A DNA stretch of 64,000 nucleotides from NCBI GenBank assembly GCA_950295325.1, contig OX485806.1, positions 49,037,169 through 49,101,168 on the forward strand. The letters run 5' to 3'. Made by a program: the position numbers and the translations under genes. This document shows, one piece after another, positions 1-13,088 of the stretch. The stretch is from Polytrichum commune. Taxonomy: Eukaryota; Streptophyta; Polytrichopsida; Polytrichales; Polytrichaceae. The notes below the pieces were generated by a model. That model ran no database searches, was not told the origin of the DNA, and saw nothing but the letters and a program-made list of their open reading frames with translations. The first letter of the stretch is position 1. Each line of letters begins with the position of its first letter.

Positions 1-317
1 AGCATTGGATACAACTACAGAATGAGACATAGACCACTCGATACATACCCTAGCACTAACTGTCTACAACTGACCAGCAAACAACAAAATGCACATGCAA
101 TTTTGTGGATCTTACAAAAGTGCATGCCCCTGTCTGCTCTGATTCTTGCAAGTCCTTTGCTATTTCAGTAATCTCGGGATTCCTCTGTCTCTTCTTCCTC
201 TGTCATCATGAATACGCATTGGTTCAGTGGCCCACATTTCAATGTCACCAAGCCCAACTCAACATAATGTACAAGGAATACTAGAAAATCAATACTAAAC
301 ACTACTAAACACATCAC

Positions 318-1247
318 ATACCAACTGCGTTTTTTTCCCAACTTTGCCATCCCGCCCAACGTTGGACTGCTTCTTCACAAACTTCCTTGCATTTTCCATT
401 CTGATTGCCTTTTTTTTGTTTTTGGATTTGACCAGTACTCACAAAGGCATGCCCACTGATCAAACTCAATGTAAATCGGGCATTCTTTCTTTCCACCCAA
501 AAATCATGCCTTCATTTTGGACCTTTTAGTCTTCATTTGCCTCTTTACTGCATTTTTGAATCCCTTCTCTGATAGGTCGTTCCCCAAATATTCAAACTCA
601 TTGTCTAGGGCATTCCTCAGTTTCTCAATGCTATAGGGGGATTGGTCCTTCCACTTCACACAACTCACGTCCAAAATCCTAGGGACAAGGCTCCGAAGTG
701 CTTCGTCAAATTTATTCTTGCCTTCGCAACCTCCATCTATGCCTCCACCTGCCTTCACCCTCACCTTGTGCGGTTTCTGCCTTACAACTCACCTTGCATC
801 CACTGACTCCTCTATTTCCTTCATATGCGCTCTCCTTGCTGCCCTCGCCTCGCTCTCTGGCTTCAATGTGGGACCCTCGTTTTGTGGGGCCGCGGGAGCT
901 TGTTGTGGTTGCATCCAAGGACCAGGAAATTGTTGAGCCATCATCCATGGGGTGGGCTGACCCATCATCCACGGGTCGGGTTGTCCCATCATCCACTGTT
1001 GCTGCTGTGTGGAAGGCGGCGCCAACCATGGTTGTTGCATCCACGATGGATTGGTCGGGAGTGCAGCTTCTGGTTGAGGAAGAGCTATTGTTTTTGGTTG
1101 GGAGAGGTGTACCTTCGTGCAAAGAACAAACATCATCATGAGGGCAAAGCTACATTCATTTCGGAATTCAGGTGATAGTCTTGTTTTAGGAATGGGAAGC
1201 AACACACATGAGAACGGGCTGACCTTGCAATTATGAAATGCTTTCAC
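318..1247 (-). pseudogene. CACTA-associated Transposase_24-like ORF, decayed
   Basis: One reading frame on the minus strand runs through this stretch with three in-frame TGA stops, near 789, 504 and 375. The first part (about 900-1010) is rich in Met, Pro and Gln, with a repeated PWMMxQ unit. A charged helical part follows (KNKFDEALRSLVPRIL, SIEKLRNALDNEFEYLG), then FDQWACLCEYW and NPKTKKRQSEWK, ending in a Gly/Lys-rich tail. The order of a W..L..YW block, a Lys/Asn-rich block and a Gly-rich block resembles the Transposase_24 (Ptta/En/Spm) domain of plant CACTA elements; this is recognised by eye and not by a search. The first TGA sits in a good splice-donor context (CAAG/GTGAGT), so it could be an intron boundary rather than a lesion. 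No full element could be drawn around it. Confidence 0.45.
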
Positions 1248-1249
1248 AT

Positions 1250-4200
1250 CCAGAAATTACCACATCGGATATTCTGAGACAAACCTACAAAAAACATGAA
1301 AATTACCTTTTTGGCTGGGCTCTTGAATATTTGCCTTGTGCGCCTCTTTGTTGCACTTGACCCTGGCAGATCCTCAGTGCCTCCTCGCAGTGAGTGAACA
1401 TCTTCGTCCTCTTCCTCATCTGCAAGTGAAAATCCAACCACACAATCAGGCACATACAGACAGTTGCGGTGGCAATCACGGTCATGCAACGTAGAGCTTG
1501 AAATATAGTGCAGAAGCTCATCGGAACAAATAATCCAATATTCTCCAATGTATCGACTATACTTTCAGAAGATTTCATGTCCCGTCACCGTGCAGAAAAA
1601 TACCGAAATTGGAGCCACTAGAATCCCCCATGCCTGTTCAATCAGAAATTGCAACGTGGTTTAGGGTGGTCGTTCCAAAGGAATCAACTCTAGTGCCCAG
1701 CCAAGAAAGGATGTTAGTTGAAGCCTACAGACTATGGTATAAAATCCGACTTCGTGAATGCAGTGTGGCCTCTACCTCCATCACTGCTGGAACTCTAGCT
1801 AAATGTCAGTTGGTCAACAATCACTACACAATATAGGATGTGGGTTTAGGGAATGTATGGGTTTTGAGTCCTGGGAAGCCAGGCCTACTCGGCAATACAC
1901 CACCAATAACATCTGCCCAAACAAAACTCGTTAGTGCATGACTAGTGAATGACTAGTTGGATATGCAGGCAATGACTAGTGAAAGACTAGTGAACCACTA
2001 TGACATCCAAATACGACTAAGCTATACATGCTTCCATAAACACCATGGGAGAAAGACTTCAAATAATGATTGGCATTTGCATTATTGGGAAACAGTAGTG
2101 GTCAATTTGGTGACTAGACTAATCAATTTCAACCTGCTTTAATGAAAAATTGGCCCAATGTGGCACTATGGCTAATTAAGGGCAGATATGTAGAGTAATA
2201 ACGGCCCTTAAGTAACAGATTCAAATGAGGTGCACATACACTCACTGCATGGAATATGCAAAAGATTAGCATCTGTATAGTACAAGTTCGTGCAGAGTGA
2301 AAATCATATGTTACCATCTTGATATAATTCTAGTACATTTAGTATCAAAAAATGAAATTCACATCAATTTCATTCCATTTCAACACAAACCAAAAACTAC
2401 TCCAACATATCATATAAGTATTTGCTAACGAATAGCTAAATGGGTAACATTTGCCTACTAAAACACTATGAAAAGTGGTTGCAGATGTAGACCCAAATAA
2501 TTTGACAAACCAGTAATGTCCCAGCTGGCATGATTCTAATTGGTCCACTTGCCCAACCCAAAGTAATCCACATACCTTACGTAGACAGAGAATACTAGGC
2601 GGATGGAATAAATGCCATGCTTATGAAGCCCTCTAATGTACTTGACTCCAAGCCGTACTTTGAGAACAAATTTACATAGAAAATAAAGCAAAACGTAAAT
2701 AAACGCTCGATAAAATTGATGAGATCTATTCAAAATCTGACATGATAGGAGTCACCCTGACATGTGTTAGAACCATCACAAAAGAGCAGTGCATCATACT
2801 TTGGAGAACTTAATATAAGGAATTCAAACTGTGATAGTGCTAGTGTGCGTGAACTAAGCAAGTTTGCCAATTTTTGGCTCAAAATCCTAAGTCTATACGA
2901 TTCCACGTTTGCGGACTGAAGTACTAAATCAAAAAATGTTACTCTTTGCTTACATACAGCTAACAACACAACCACACAATGACACATAAAGCACAAGATG
3001 CAACTGCACAATGACACATAGGGCAAATGGAAAATGGTATCCCTTATCAGATCCCAGAAACTAAATTTCAATGGGCATCTCACATCTATTTCAATTTCTG
3101 GACTGACACCTTGATATTGTAGTTCTTGACTAGTGTAATTATCGTTTACATCCATGGAGTCATCAGCAGGCTCATTAGTCAATCCCATCACCATCCTTTA
3201 CTCCATTGTTTTATTAGTCTCAACATTGATTTCAGACAGAAGCTAGCATGCACTCTACAGATTTTGTGGCCGATCCAAAATTACGTATCCGATTCTAGCA
3301 ACGTATTGACTTTTCCTACATTTGTATCAATATTGCAAAGCTATAAATCCATGCTAAAAATTGCAGACCGACTCTCCACTCACTTACCCATGTTACAGTT
3401 TTATGGAAACCATGGTCATGGTTGATGGGGCTCACATGGACTGTACTCGTCCTTGGTCTTTGTCTCTGCTGACTCCTCCTCTCCAACCATGTCCTGAAGA
3501 TCTTCCCGGGCCTCGAAGGTTGCTGTTTTCCGCAGTAGTCTGTGGTTGCGGCGCACTCGCACCCCCGGTGCCGCCTGCACAGCGATCGAAGCCGACTTCG
3601 AAGTTGACTTCAGTGCGCTGAAGCTATCACGCCTGCATTGAACACAATGGATAACATGTGACAATCACTTAAAAAATGACCGATACAAAATGAACGATAC
3701 AAACCTTCATCACATCGCATTTTCAGCCTTTCAAAATCACACCCTAAATCAACTAAGCATCGCTCGCAGAATCGCATATAAGTGTAAATGATACAAGCAA
3801 AAATCGCTAATATTTTAGGAGCTTCGAAACGTATCAAATCTTTAAATCCGACAATCTTAAACTCAACTTATAGCTGGGTTTCATAGTCACATTACTTGAT
3901 CTCTACAAATGGAGCAGTCCCTTTAACCTTCCAAATATTCCTACGTTGTTTGTTAGGGCCTCAGATGCCAAGGGAGAAAGCAGCCTTCACGAGACAGAAG
4001 CAGTCTCGATGTTGGTGAACTTTTAGGAAGATTCTCTTCGATATTTCATGTGCAGACATTCTCAATTTTGCAGGTATTGAGTACTATGCCCGTGATATAT
4101 CACCTATTCAGTTCAACGGATTTCCAGGGTTATCCTTTATGTGCACTAGGTTGAAAAGCCATGTATTTTGTGCATGCACCTTCGGATTCGTTCAAATTGT

Positions 4201-4367
4201 GAATGGATCGGGTGGGAACAACCTTTAAACCAAACCGCATCCACATGCTTCCTCTCTACTGTCAAAGCTTTTCAAATCCTACCAATGAATAATGTAAAGG
4301 AGTATTGTCAGAAGGAAAAATTGAACTAAAACCTTGAAGCTCACAACAGGCCACACAAACTGGCCGG
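1250..4367. other. Repeat-rich stretch, no gene recognised
   Basis: Only short open frames occur here. Two minus-strand stretches (about 3060-3194, acidic, and 3416-3620, Arg/Glu/Lys-rich) have a protein-like composition and might be further exons of the CACTA-type ORF just to the left, but I cannot assign them. GACTAGT motifs lie within the stretch. The sequence near 3817-3842 (around TTAGGAGCTTCG) recurs in diverged form near 5730-5756, which suggests dispersed element debris. Confidence 0.4.
1936..1996. repeat. GACTAGT motif cluster
   Basis: Four copies of (T/A)GACTAGT lie within about 60 bp (near 1940, 1951, 1974 and 1985), separated by short GTGAAT-like spacers. The part around GAATGACTAGTTGGAT is repeated almost identically near 21810, inside the CACTA transposase region, so the two loci share ancestry. 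Clusters of a short motif are typical of the subterminal regions of CACTA elements, where the element-encoded protein binds. That role is inference here. Confidence 0.5.
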
Positions 4368-4668
4368 TACTTTGGTATCAGTAGGAAAAAACTGATATTA
4401 CAAGTCATATGAAGCAAACAAGAATAAGATAGAAATTGTTTTAAAACCTTTGAAAGCCATGCCTCTAGTCTTAGACACATGCTTCTTCTCTGCACCCATT
4501 CCTCATAGGATATGCAACACGCAATTAGTGCTACATAACACGCAAATCCAAAGCGTGCATGTGGCCATTTCACTTATAATGATCGGAACTCATACGAAAA
4601 TCTAGATCATTGCTAAAGTGAAGACTCTATTGAATTATTAATGGATCATATAGCAATATTAAAAGGAT
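4368..4668 (+). repeat. Dispersed repeat A, copy 1
   Basis: About 300 bp matching 15403-15698 in the same orientation with scattered substitutions. Shared landmarks are CTTTGGTATCA at the left edge, CACCCATTCCTCATAGGATA in the middle and CAATATTAAAAG at the right edge. It has no coding content that I recognise. It is probably a fragment of a transposable element, because both copies lie near GACTAGT clusters and other shared pieces. Confidence 0.75.
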
Positions 4669-7630
4669 AGGATTACACTTTCCCCTATCAAAACAAGCCA
4701 GTTGCCACATGGATCACCAAAGATATTTAAAAAACAATAAAACCATGCAACAACATCTCTTCCATTGTTTCCATGTAGGCAGGCAATTGTTCTCAAAGGT
4801 TGCAATGTGGATATACAGTGTAATTGCAAGCATGCTGCTTTAGGGTCTAGATAAAATGCATGATGAACTAGTGACCCCTCTTCAAAGTCTTATAAAAGTG
4901 CAATAGCCTTAAAGTGTTAAAAAAGAGGCACACTTAGTAACGATTCTCTACCAACAGACACCATTTGCTAAGGTTTTAAGTCCAAGCTAGAGAGTAGCAC
5001 ACTATTGAATCACATTGCCCTGGACCCAGGGCAAGAAGACTAGTTTAATTAATAATGGATCCACCTTTTATCATACAGCTACACCAAGTACCTGGAATGA
5101 CTATGACCAAAAATGTTGTTTGGACATCTTTGTGTATCAACAATTCAGAGGGAGTGTTTTGTAGGGTGCTATGACTTGACTAGAAAGTGCACCAAGTAAT
5201 GGATTACTAAAAATTTACTCACAATTTGCGTGATCCATCAGATAAGTAAGTCACACTAATAATATGTACTTTTCATAGGAGTAAATCCATATTATTTCAA
5301 TCCGAAACAGACATGGGCATGAAATATGTTTTATGGGTGTTGCCATGTATATGGAAAGACTGACATGCTTACTTCATTTGAAGTTGTCCCTGGAACCTTG
5401 TTTCTGGCTCTCAAATTACTATTTCATTGTCCACACTCTGTCATGTAAACCATCATATGAATTTCGGAATAGCAACCCCTCGTCACACCCTAAACCAGCT
5501 TAATTTACAAATCCCTATCATCACAATCCTTAGAATCGCAGTCTCAATACATAAACAAAAGACTCATTTCAGAATGGCAACAATCAGGTACACACCCTAC
5601 ATCAGCCTAACTTTCTTACCCTTAGCATCACAAACCCTTGGAATCACAATCTACAAATCAGGTAAAATGAGCTTCATTTTACATTCATTTTAAATGCTTC
5701 AACCGTTGGATCTGGGTTAGTCCTATAAACTCTTAGGAGCTTCGGAAGGTATCAAATCCCACACAAAACATGGAACAAAAATTGGCCACACAAATTGGCC
5801 ACACAAACCGGCCACACAAGTAAGCCGGTACTTTGTGTGCGCCCTAAACTTCCACCCTTATGCGTCGTAGTCAGGGTGAGAGCCTAAGGCTCACATGTAC
5901 TCTATTTGATCCCACTCGCACCTCTTGACTAAGCCCTCAGTGTTCAACCAGTATAATTACCGAACTCAAAGCTTTATTCATTTGACAAGAGGTCCTAGTA
6001 TTCAAAAATACTCCTTGCTCTTGTGCTCGTTGCCACTCACAACATCCACAAAACCTCAACAAACACTCCAAACCTAAGCCTACAACATTGAGCCACTAAA
6101 TTACCCTAAGCTATTTTTCTAATAGCATTGAGCAACACCAACCACACGGTGGCATGCCCAAGCCCACACTCAAGCTTAACGCCGCCTGCTTATCCACACA
6201 AAACATAGTCCACTTAATGCCCTAACCCACCCAATCACAACCCCATTTACTAATTGCCCCACTCTTCCAACTCACTGGGACCCTTCAAGCTATTGTCCAC
6301 CCTTTTTACCTCCCCATGGGGATTTCGCCCATGGGAAAACTCAAAAAGTGAGAAGGTTCACTGATTCAACAATGTGGCAGCCAAGGGTGAATTAATTCAA
6401 CAGTCCCACTCATGGGCAGCAATAGGCAACCTCGGAGGACTTAGCCTCTCGGCAGCGGTGGCCAAAGCGACACTTGATTGTAGCTCTCTAGGTATTGTTG
6501 GCATGACAATTAGGCAACCAGCCTCACCTCGGATTTATCACCCCCTTCCAGAGTTTTGTAATCTCTGCTTACAACTCTCAACCCTTCAAACCCAGCTCGG
6601 AATCTAGCAGATTTCCTTTCTTCGCTGCCCTCTCAACGTTCTGGGAATGCCGGTTTGTTAGCTCTGTAATGTCAGTTGTCGGTGCTTGAGAGGCTGAGCT
6701 CCGAGGCCAGGTGAGTCCTAGCCACATTCCATTAAGATCCCTATGATTCTAAATCCAACCGGTTGCATGGCGAGGCAATCAACCCTGCTCTCGTTCCTTA
6801 CCAATGCTGCCACAGATTTTTCCCAAATGATCAGTGAATTTCTTGAATGTTTGAGTTTTGTTCAGCTGAGCTTCACTTGACCTGTTATATGCCAATCCTT
6901 ACCGACCTTTGCCTAGGCATTAGTTGCTTCACTGGGGCTCAATTCACTGTCGCTAGAAATCCAACTCCAACGCCTCCATTTGTCACCGCCCAACATCCCA
7001 CTCGCATCCTTTCCCTTCCAGCGCTCGAAGGACAATCACTAACTACTCGGCCCGGAACCTGCCACTTCCATCTCCTTGGGTACTAAGACGAAGAGCAGTT
7101 GCTAACCTTCACCTCAGAGCTACCTCAGCTCTCCTCCTCCTCATTCAGTTGCACACCAGAAAGAATCCAGCCCCCTGGGGAGCTAGCGCGCAGCACCGTG
7201 CCCTCAGTTCCCAAAGGCTCGCACTAGCGCCGCAGTCCTTCCGACTCCTCTCGAAACCCAGAACCCTGGAACAGAACTAGGGGGAGCCGAGAGCCCCCCT
7301 GGACCCCCCTTGCCCAGACTGAAAATCCGGATCTCGTTCGGTTCCAAGTGGAACCCCCTCTTTGCAATAACACCAAAACCACCTAAAACAAACATCACCC
7401 TATTTAAATGGAACAATAATCAAGAATTTTAATCACTTAACTAACTGAATACAACCTAAGTACAACCCCCCATAAATTCTAACTACACTTATCTATAATT
7501 TGATCCCTACCTCACACTTCTAGCTTCACGAACTACAACAACTCCTACCCAAGTGTTCAACTCAACTCCAACTTAAACACATAAATCTCATTTTTTTTAT
7601 CCTTTTGAATGTTCAGGTGTCAACCACATA
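4669..7630. other. No gene recognised
   Basis: No open frame longer than about 90 codons and no recognisable domain. Short pieces (for example 5690-5756) resemble sequence at 15840-15900 and 3817-3842, so this is probably old repeat debris. The segment 7100-7340 is more C-rich than its surroundings but holds no convincing gene. Confidence 0.4.
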
Positions 7631-7631
7631 T

Positions 7632-7689
7632 AAATTTTAGTTTTTTTTATGGAATTAGGCGTACGTGTGAGCACGAATTGAGGCTCACG
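7632..7689. repeat. 58-bp direct repeat, left copy
   Basis: Matches 15347-15402 in the same orientation over 56-58 bp with a few differences. It runs from AATTTTAG and a T-run through TATGGAATTAGGCG to AGGCTCACG. It contains a partial inverted repeat (GTGAGC and GCTCAC). The gypsy-1 integrase frame runs towards it on the minus strand, so it may be the 3' end of that element. Confidence 0.7.
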
Positions 7690-7699
7690 TAATTGGTGA

Positions 7700-9198
7700 C
7701 CATCAGGAGATGGATTTAGAATGTCTTACTCCGCAGGCAAGATGTCGTTTCAAGCCTTGTATTCTTTGCACCGATTTCCGGAAGTGCGTGTTGGGAAGCT
7801 TTCACCATTCAATGTTTCCAATTGCAATGAATTTTTTGGGAATGCCTCCCGAACAAGGTATGGCCCCAACCATACTGCATCAAACTTACCCGGAAATTCA
7901 AGCTTCCTAGTAATTTAAATCATCACCATCATACCTGGCCATAGTGCCATTTTCTTGTGTCGCTTGTCAAAAGTGATTTTCCTTCGCCTTTGGATGGCCT
8001 CGATGTGTTGAGCACTCATTCTCCTTCTCTCGTCCAATTTTTCAAGTGTTGTCAGCCTATTCCTCAACGATTGACTATCCGTGAGACACGACTCCACCGC
8101 GACTCGTAATGACTCCACCTCGAACTCAATGGATTGTATGGCCTCCAACCCATACACCAATGAAAATGGTGTGGCTTGGGTTGTCACTTTAAAGGTCGTT
8201 CGATAAGCCCATAATGCCGCAAGTAACTTGACATCCCAATCCCTCTTAGAGTCGTGAATTGTCTTGTGAAGGATGCTCACCAATGTCCCGTTAATCCGCT
8301 GCGTTTGACCATTGGTCTGCGGATGATAAGGTGTTGTTATCCTATGATCTATCTTGAACTTATCTGTCATTTTCTGAATCCTCTCATTCAGAAAATGAGT
8401 TCCCCTCTCACTAACCAAAATCTTGGGACATCCAAATCTTGAGATGATGTTCTCATACATGAATGTAGCGGTATTGGCGGCTGTATTCGTCTTTACCGCC
8501 TTAGCTGCCGCCCACTTAGTCAAATATTATGTGGCCACAACAATGTAAGCCATACCTTTTGAAGAATGGAGGTGGACCTCTCCGACATAATCGATTTCCC
8601 ACTTCTCAAAAGGAACTAGAGATAAGGACACGTGTAGTGGCATTTCCATTCGGAGATCATTCCTAGCATACATCTGACATGCGTCGCATTTTTTGACATA
8701 CTCCTTAGTACCCTTAAATAAGTCGGGCCAAAAATACCCTGCCCTCAGTATCTTTTGGCATGTTAATAGTCCAGAAAAATATCCACCACATGCACTATCA
8801 TGGCATGCAGACAATATGGAGGGCACTTCTACCTCCGACACACAACGTCTTAGTAAGCCATCAACTCCTCTCCTAAACAATCTATGCCGTATCACCACAT
8901 AGTGTCTGCTATTAACTTTGACCTTCCACCTTTCTTCCCTTATCCTATCTCCAGTTAGCTGCTGAGTTGTTAGAAATTCGACAATGTCTGAGTACCAATC
9001 TGCCTTAGCGGTTACCAAGAAGAGATTGTCGTATTTCAAGCTATCGTCAACTGGACTGGATCCAACATCATCGGACAACATTGATAAGTAATATGCTTGC
9101 AAGTGCATACGCCCAGGCTTATACTTCACGGTGTAGTCAAACTCTTCCAACAGCAGGACCCATCTAGCCAACCTCCCACTCAACTCCGCCTTGTTGAT
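7700..9198 (-). pseudogene. Gypsy-1 RNase H end and integrase
   Basis: The frame begins with the RNase H tail (SGRLARWVLLLEEFDYTVKY). The integrase H2C2 zinc finger follows (HDSACGGYFSG, CQKILRAGYFWP, CDACQMYAR) and then the core. The core has DYVGEVHLHSSKG for the first Asp and PKILVSERGTHF where the second catalytic Asp is replaced by Glu. HPQTNGQTQRINGTL follows; the usual catalytic Glu position here reads Gln (Q-R instead of E-R). A TAA at about 8524 splits the frame. After the track of the core, KLEFPGKFDAVWLGPY (about 7880-7850) is the normal C-terminal integrase domain, so the protein once continued to about 7740. Confidence 0.8.
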
Positions 9199-11176
9199 TT
9201 AAAACTTGATGGCAATGTGATCGACGAAAAAAACCACTGGATTACACATAAGATAATGGCGAAATTTCTTAACTGAGAAAACCATGGCCAAACACTCCCT
9301 TTCAGTGATATAATAATTCCTCTCTGTAGGAATTAACTGTCGGCTCGCATAAGCCATAGCTAGGTTGATCCTTCCCTTTGTCTCCCATCGACTGACATAA
9401 TGCACTACCTACAGCTATCGCATTAGCATCACAAAACACGTGAAATAGCTTTCTCCAATCTGGCAGCCTCAACACCGGGTAGGTGCTAAGCTTTGACCTC
9501 AACTCTCCAAATGTCCGTTGACATGCCTCTATCCACTCAAACTTACAATCCTTCTTAAGCAATTGCGTGATAGGTACCACAATCATTGCATAATCCGTGA
9601 TCAACGCTCTATACCACCCTACATGTCCCAACAACTTGGCTATGCCTTTTGCATTTGTTGGAGCAGTCAACTTATCTATGACTGCTATCTTTTCCGGGTC
9701 CGGCTTTCTTCCTTTTTCACTCACCACATAGTCTAACAACACTCCTCTTTGAACTCCTAAAAAGGTCTTGTCTGGATTCAAAACCAACTGCATTTTCTTA
9801 CATGTAATAAAAGCCTCTCACACACATCCTAAGTGTTGACTAGAAGTCGACTGAGTGCTAAAATCATCTATGACGACTGTCATGGGGTTGTATAACAAGT
9901 CGGTGAAGATGTACATGACCAGCCTTTGAAACATGGCGGGAGCATTGCACAATCCAAATAGTATGACCACCCATACAAACGTGCCTTAAAGAGTGATAAA
10001 TGCCGTCTTGTGAATATCTTGCAATGCGATGGAAATTTGGTTATACCCCGCATAATCATCCATAAAGGTGTAGCGAGCATGTCCTCCTACCTCCTCTAAA
10101 AGTAGAGTGATAAATGGTAAGGAAAAGTGGTCCTTCTGTGTGCAAGCATTCAACTTTTTGTTCTTCTTCTTTACTAGCACCATTGGAGACACCCAATTTG
10201 TGATCTCTACCAACTTTATAAACCCGGCCCCCAACAACCTCTCTAACTCTGCCCTCATTAATAACTGCAACTTTGGGTTCATCCTTATATATTTTTGTCT
10301 GATTGGCCTAGCACCTAGAATCAAATGAATGCGGTGCTCCACCATCTCTCGAGGTATGCCCTTAAGCTCGTCGTATGACCATGCAAATGTGTCACTGAAC
10401 TCATCCACTAATTCACTATACTCCTTGATTTCATTATCCTCCAACTTAAACCTCATCTTCATCTGCCTAATTTTCCCATTCCTAGTTTTCACTTCCACAT
10501 ACTTCCAATCCGCTTCAGATACATGGGTTTGCTCTGTCGTGTTTCTATACCAATATGGGAGAACCTTAGGATAATCCTTGACATCCTGACCCACCAGAAT
10601 GCCCGTCGATGTAGTCTTGAAGTGCAAAGGTTCCTCCAACTTTAAAGCCTCTATAAATGTTTCCTCTTTCTGAGGTCCATCTACATGCACTAAACTGACA
10701 ATGTGTTCCTCTATCCCATCTACCTATGGAGTCAATTCTCCCTGTATCCATTCCTCTTCCGTGAGCACCTCACATGGCTCCAACAATTTGTACTCTTCTG
10801 TCCTTGAACTATCCATATCATCCTTCAAATATTCATGGTGAGAGGTCACCAACACATCACACACCGACTATGGATAATCTTTCAACCACTGAGCATACTC
10901 ACCATTATCACTCCAATGATAAAAACTAAGACCCAGATGGCCCAACCTTGCGTCTAGCTTAGCTCCTTGGCTACTTGACTGGACGACTCCCACTAATGTC
11001 TCACTTTTCCTGTCATCCTCTTTGTCTCCCTCTTCTTCATCTAAAGATGTGACTATGTCTTTCCTCACCCAACCACTTAGTGACCATATAAACACCCTGA
11101 CTTTATTATCTATAGGACCATAAGTTATGGACGGCTTGGCTCCTCTCCAATCCACTATGGCGTCCGCCATTCTCAA
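9199..11176 (-). pseudogene. Gypsy-1 reverse transcriptase and RNase H
   Basis: Read on the minus strand, the segment shows IREPVVEH-like lead-in text, GFIKLVEITNWVSPMV, KKLNACTQKDHFSLPFI, YTFMDDYAGYNQI, FGLCNAPAMFQR and the catalytic pair in VIDDFS (about 9860). RNase H follows, with FHVFCDANAIAVGSALCQ and, after a frame change near 9400, ITERECLAMVFSVKKFRHYL. In-frame stops include TAG at about 10868 and 10727, TAA at about 10006, TGA at about 9820 and TAA at about 9199. The protein would copy element RNA into DNA, but this copy cannot be made intact. Confidence 0.85.
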
Positions 11177-12930
11177 CCATGGTCATCCCAACAAAATGGG
11201 AAATGTATCCTTGTTAGAATGCATTTTGATGACATGAAAAGTGACCACATACTTCTCTCATCTTGTACTAATTCTACGGTCCTTGATCATCCCCAAAGGC
11301 ACTGCTGGACTTTGGTTTGCCATGTTGATGATGAAGGGTGATGGATTCGTTAGGCTAAGGCCCAACCTCTTCATAGTGTGCTTTGGTAAAATGTTTAACC
11401 CACTACCTCCATCTACCAATACATTGGGCACAACCTTGTCCACCACCATGACCTCTATTTCCACCGCCTTGACATCACGACCTCCTCCTTGCAATTGAAC
11501 TCTAGTTGCCACCCTAGTCTTCACCTTTCTCGTTCTCCTAGTCATTTGCATTTCCTCCTTAAGAGTTTTACAAGCCATGGGCGAGATTTCCAACAATTGT
11601 CCAAAGGTGATATCGGCCTTAAACAAACTAAGGTCGGCCCATAGGTTGTATCCATTCGGCTTGTCCTCCCTTGTCCTTCTCATCCCATCAAACTCGTCCA
11701 AATGAATGCTAGGTCCTTCCCATTCTCCCATTTCACTACCCTCTAGATCATGAATGACATTCGGCCTCTCCCTATCTTGAATAATCTTATTCTCTACTTC
11801 TAATGCCTTAGTGATTCTCCTAGCTATTTTAGCTACCTTTTCTAAATCTGAAAGATGAGGGGCCTCATTCGAGGAGTGCTCCTCTTGCCCCTCCATTTCA
11901 TTGTCAGGTTGGATATTACCTCGCATTGCTTTAGTGGTGACTGCTAATGCCGGAGCTTCGTGTGTAGTTCCCTCATCCATACTTCTCAATTCATAAGTAA
12001 TTACATTAGCATTTGGAGGCCATTGGTTGTGTTCTTCTCCAGGTGGTACTTGGAGAAGAAAATATTCTTCCGGATGATCATCCACGGTGCCATCCATAAA
12101 CTTGACATCTTGAGAGTTCGATGGACCCGGGTTATTAGGTGGAACTTGCCTCCTATTGTTGTGGACCCACTGGCCTACTCTGAATAGGAATGTATCCATT
12201 AGTCGTCTGTAAACCCGCTGGAAGATGAAATATCTGCATAGCATTCCCATGGTTATAATAAAGATTTGGTGGCCTAAGCTCATTAGTAGGTCCACCCTGT
12301 GGCGTGGCACCTCTCATGTTGTCTCTAGCTTGTTGGTATGGATTGGTCACCGGTTGAGGCATTCTAATGACCTTGTCAGGTTGACGACACTCATCAGAAG
12401 GATGATATCCTCCACAATTACTACAACCATAACCTTGTCCTTCATACCAACACTGACCTTGTGCATGCCATCTCCCCACAAAAAGGATGGAACTCCTTTC
12501 TCTCTACATTCTGACCACCTTGTCGTCTAGGGGGAGGTCCCCTATAATTGCCCTCACCATACTGATTCTGACCTTGGACTCTCGGGTTTTGTGGAGGTGG
12601 GTCACCATTGTTCTTTTGATCACGATTCTGCCCAACTTGACAAAATTGCTCAGTATGTTCAGGTTGGCTACACTAAACACACCACAATCCCGAAGCATGT
12701 ATACCCGACTCAACTGGAAGAGGAGGACCAAGTTGTTGACTCCTAATCATCAATGACATCTGATCTGTAAGACTTTGCATTTGCTTAATCATAGCCTCCT
12801 GAAATCCCAACTGACTAGCACCTAACATTCTCTCCACCTCCTCAATGTGTGTACCAACCCTAGGAGCGGACAATGTTAAGATTGGTGTCGGTTCCCTAAC
12901 CACTAGAGGACGTGGACCCGCGTCAATGAG
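11177..12930 (-). pseudogene. Gypsy-1 zinc knuckles and aspartic protease
   Basis: Two nucleocapsid zinc knuckles are visible. The first (about 12630-12680) has Cys-x2-Cys-x4-His-x4-Cys spacing but is broken by a TAG between its first two cysteines. The second, CSNCGGYHPSDEC (about 12390-12430), is slightly short. The retropepsin follows with VLVDGGSGLNILP (about 11430) as its active site (D-G-G rather than D-T/S-G, which is common in plant gypsy elements). The closing LLG-PWLR motif (about 11175-11195) has a TGA in place of its conserved Arg, as expected from CGA to TGA. Another TGA ends the frame at 11258. Confidence 0.75.
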
Positions 12931-13088
12931 AGCATATGGGGCTTGACTCCCATACTTACCTGGCTCTCATTCCATTACCCTAGGACGAATAGGAATGAAT
13001 TGAGGGATCAACTCATCCTCTCTCCTCCACAACTTCTCATAATCTCTATCTATGTGCTCCATCTCCCTGGCCGCCACCTTAGCGGCTG

